DNA from: Pseudomonadota bacterium
GTDB lineage: Bacteria > Pseudomonadota > Gammaproteobacteria > Xanthomonadales > Rhodanobacteraceae
DNA: 6,711 nucleotides
Direction: 5' to 3'
Assembly (NCBI GenBank): GCA_021798675.1
Contig: JAJZGE010000097.1
Span: forward strand, 1-6,711
Shown: piece by piece, positions 5,699 to 6,711 of the stretch
Numbering within the stretch: the first letter of the stretch is position 1
How the letters are laid out: each line of letters opens with the position of its first letter
Made by a program: the position numbers and the translations under genes
Notes under the pieces: model-generated
Told to the model about the DNA's origin: nothing
Databases searched by the model: none
What the model saw: the letters and a program-made list of their open reading frames with translations, nothing else

Positions 5699-5793
5699 GA
5701 CTGAGCACCCCTTGACGCGCGGCAGAGATTGCCGATCCTCTCAGAAACCGGGCTGCCTGCGCCAGTGTCGCCCCCTGCGCACGCCCGGCCGGC

Positions 5794-5799
5794 TAAAAT
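5794..5799 (+). promoter_or_regulatory. Putative birA -10 box (TAAAAT)
   Basis: TAAAAT followed by CGCCGGATG lies 33 bases before the birA ATG. The expected transcription start is close to A5806, the first base of a short ATG frame. No convincing -35 hexamer is seen at the right spacing. The same box type precedes fpr on the other strand. Confidence 0.45.
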
Positions 5800-5832
5800 C
5801 GCCGGATGCCCGCGACCACCTGCCCATAACTG

Positions 5833-6711
5833 ATGCAAGCCGCCGAACTGCTGGCCGAACTGGCCGCGGGCACGCCGCGATCCGGCGTGGAACTGGCCGC
5901 CTCCGCCGGCGTGACCCGCGCCGCCGTATGGAAGCAGATCGAGGCGCTGCGCGCGCGCGGCGTGCCGATCGAAGCCGGCGGCGCCCACGGCTACCGGCTG
6001 CCGTGGCCGGTGCAGCTGCTGGATGCGGGGCGGATCCGCGCCGCGCTGCCGGCCGGCGTCGCGGAAAGGCTGGGCGGGCTGGAGGTGTATTGGGAGCTCG
6101 ACTCCACGTCCAGCGAACTGCAACGCCGCGGTTCGGCAGCAGCGGACCTGTCCGTGGTGATGGCCGAGACGCAGAGCGCCGGGCGCGGCCGCCGCGGGCG
6201 CACCTGGCTGTCGCCGCCGGGGCTGAACATCTACCTGTCGTGCGTGAAGCGCTTCGACCAGGGTTTTGCCGCGCTGTCGGGCTTGTCGCTGGCGATCGGC
6301 GTGATCGTGCTGCGCACGCTGGCATCGCTGGGAATCGCTGGCGCGGGCCTGAAATGGCCGAACGACGTGCTGGCCGCCGCGCCCGGCGCAGCGCCCGGCA
6401 AGCTGGCCGGCATCCTGGTCGAGCTCAGCGGCGAATACCAGGGGCCGTGCGCCGCAATCATCGGGATCGGCCTGAACCTGCGGCTCACCGATGCGTTGCG
6501 CGAACAGGCCGGCCAACCCACCTGCGACCTCGCCACCCTGGCCGGCGGCGTGCCGCCGGACCGCAACCGCGCCGCCGCCGCGCTGGTCGCCGCGCTGGCG
6601 GAAGGCCTGCGCCAGTTCGAGCGCGAGGGCTTTGCCGGGTTCGCCGACGAGTACGCCCTCTACGACCTGCTGCACGGCCAGCCCCTGCGCCTGAGCGGCG
6701 CCGGCGGCGAG
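5833..6711 (+). CDS. birA: Biotin-[acetyl-CoA-carboxylase] ligase BirA, 3' end beyond the window
   Basis: BirA activates biotin with ATP to biotinyl-5'-AMP and attaches it to the biotin carboxyl carrier protein. Forms with a helix-turn-helix can also repress biotin synthesis genes. 293 codons are present; the E. coli enzyme has 321, so the small C-terminal domain is cut. The N-terminal winged helix-turn-helix is at about 1-57 (VELAASAGVTRAAVWKQIEA at 19-38, wing ending GYRL at 53-56), so this is the bifunctional type. The catalytic part has STSSEL (91-96), ETQSAGRGRRGRTW (112-125, biotin/adenylate loop), LKWPNDVL (173-180), GKLAGILVE (189-197) and IGIGLNL (210-216). The start is the first in-frame ATG that keeps the whole DNA-binding domain. 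There is no clear Shine-Dalgarno. No biotin genes or operators are seen here. Confidence 0.95.
   Translation, partial: MQAAELLAELAAGTPRSGVELAASAGVTRAAVWKQIEALRARGVPIEAGGAHGYRLPWPVQLLDAGRIRAALPAGVAERLGGLEVYWELDSTSSELQRRGSAAADLSVVMAETQSAGRGRRGRTWLSPPGLNIYLSCVKRFDQGFAALSGLSLAIGVIVLRTLASLGIAGAGLKWPNDVLAAAPGAAPGKLAGILVELSGEYQGPCAAIIGIGLNLRLTDALREQAGQPTCDLATLAGGVPPDRNRAAAALVAALAEGLRQFEREGFAGFADEYALYDLLHGQPLRLSGAGGE

Noticed and set aside
5677..6675. Long minus-strand frame (332 codons) opposite birA.
   Set aside because: It lies antisense to the full BirA domain set, shows no recognisable domain and is rich in Gln/Arg/Gly, as expected of an antisense shadow.

Overview
The window is high-GC bacterial DNA with strong G/C third-position bias. 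It looks like a chromosomal housekeeping segment of a gammaproteobacterium near the Xanthomonadales, probably Rhodanobacteraceae (Rhodanobacter, Dyella or Luteibacter type). That placement is inferred from gene content and from the recurring TAAAAT-type -10 boxes; no database search was possible. I see no tRNA, rRNA, CRISPR array, insertion sequence or phage gene.

Layout, left to right. (1) Bases 1-647, minus strand: the first 215 codons of a ferredoxin/flavodoxin-NADP+ reductase (fpr), cut by the window edge. It is preceded by a leader made of three consecutive stem-loops and a -10 box. (2) About 764-1049: no convincing gene. (3) 1050-1101: two tandem hairpins, then a minus-strand gene for a 115-residue exported basic protein (1120-1467). 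(4) 1468-1866: a gene-poor divergent intergenic stretch. (5) 1867-2862, plus strand: tRNA-dihydrouridine(20/20a) synthase, dusA. (6) 2945-5320, plus strand: a tight three-gene operon of a small secreted PepSY protein, a PhoP-like response regulator and a PhoQ-like sensor kinase. Neighbouring frames overlap in both junctions. (7) 5357-5698, minus strand, convergent with the kinase: a 113-residue secreted Ser/Asp/Gly-rich protein of unknown function. (8) 5833-6711, plus strand, divergent from that gene: birA, biotin-protein ligase with an N-terminal DNA-binding domain, missing about its last 30 residues at the window edge.

The only clear functional unit is the PepSY-PhoP-PhoQ operon, an envelope-sensing two-component system with a small periplasmic partner. 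fpr, dusA and birA are unrelated housekeeping genes. The points most worth a second look are an EF-hand-like loop in the kinase sensor region, the three-hairpin fpr leader, the poorly defined starts of the kinase and dusA, and the two small exported proteins. Nothing here is convincing as a wholly new system.
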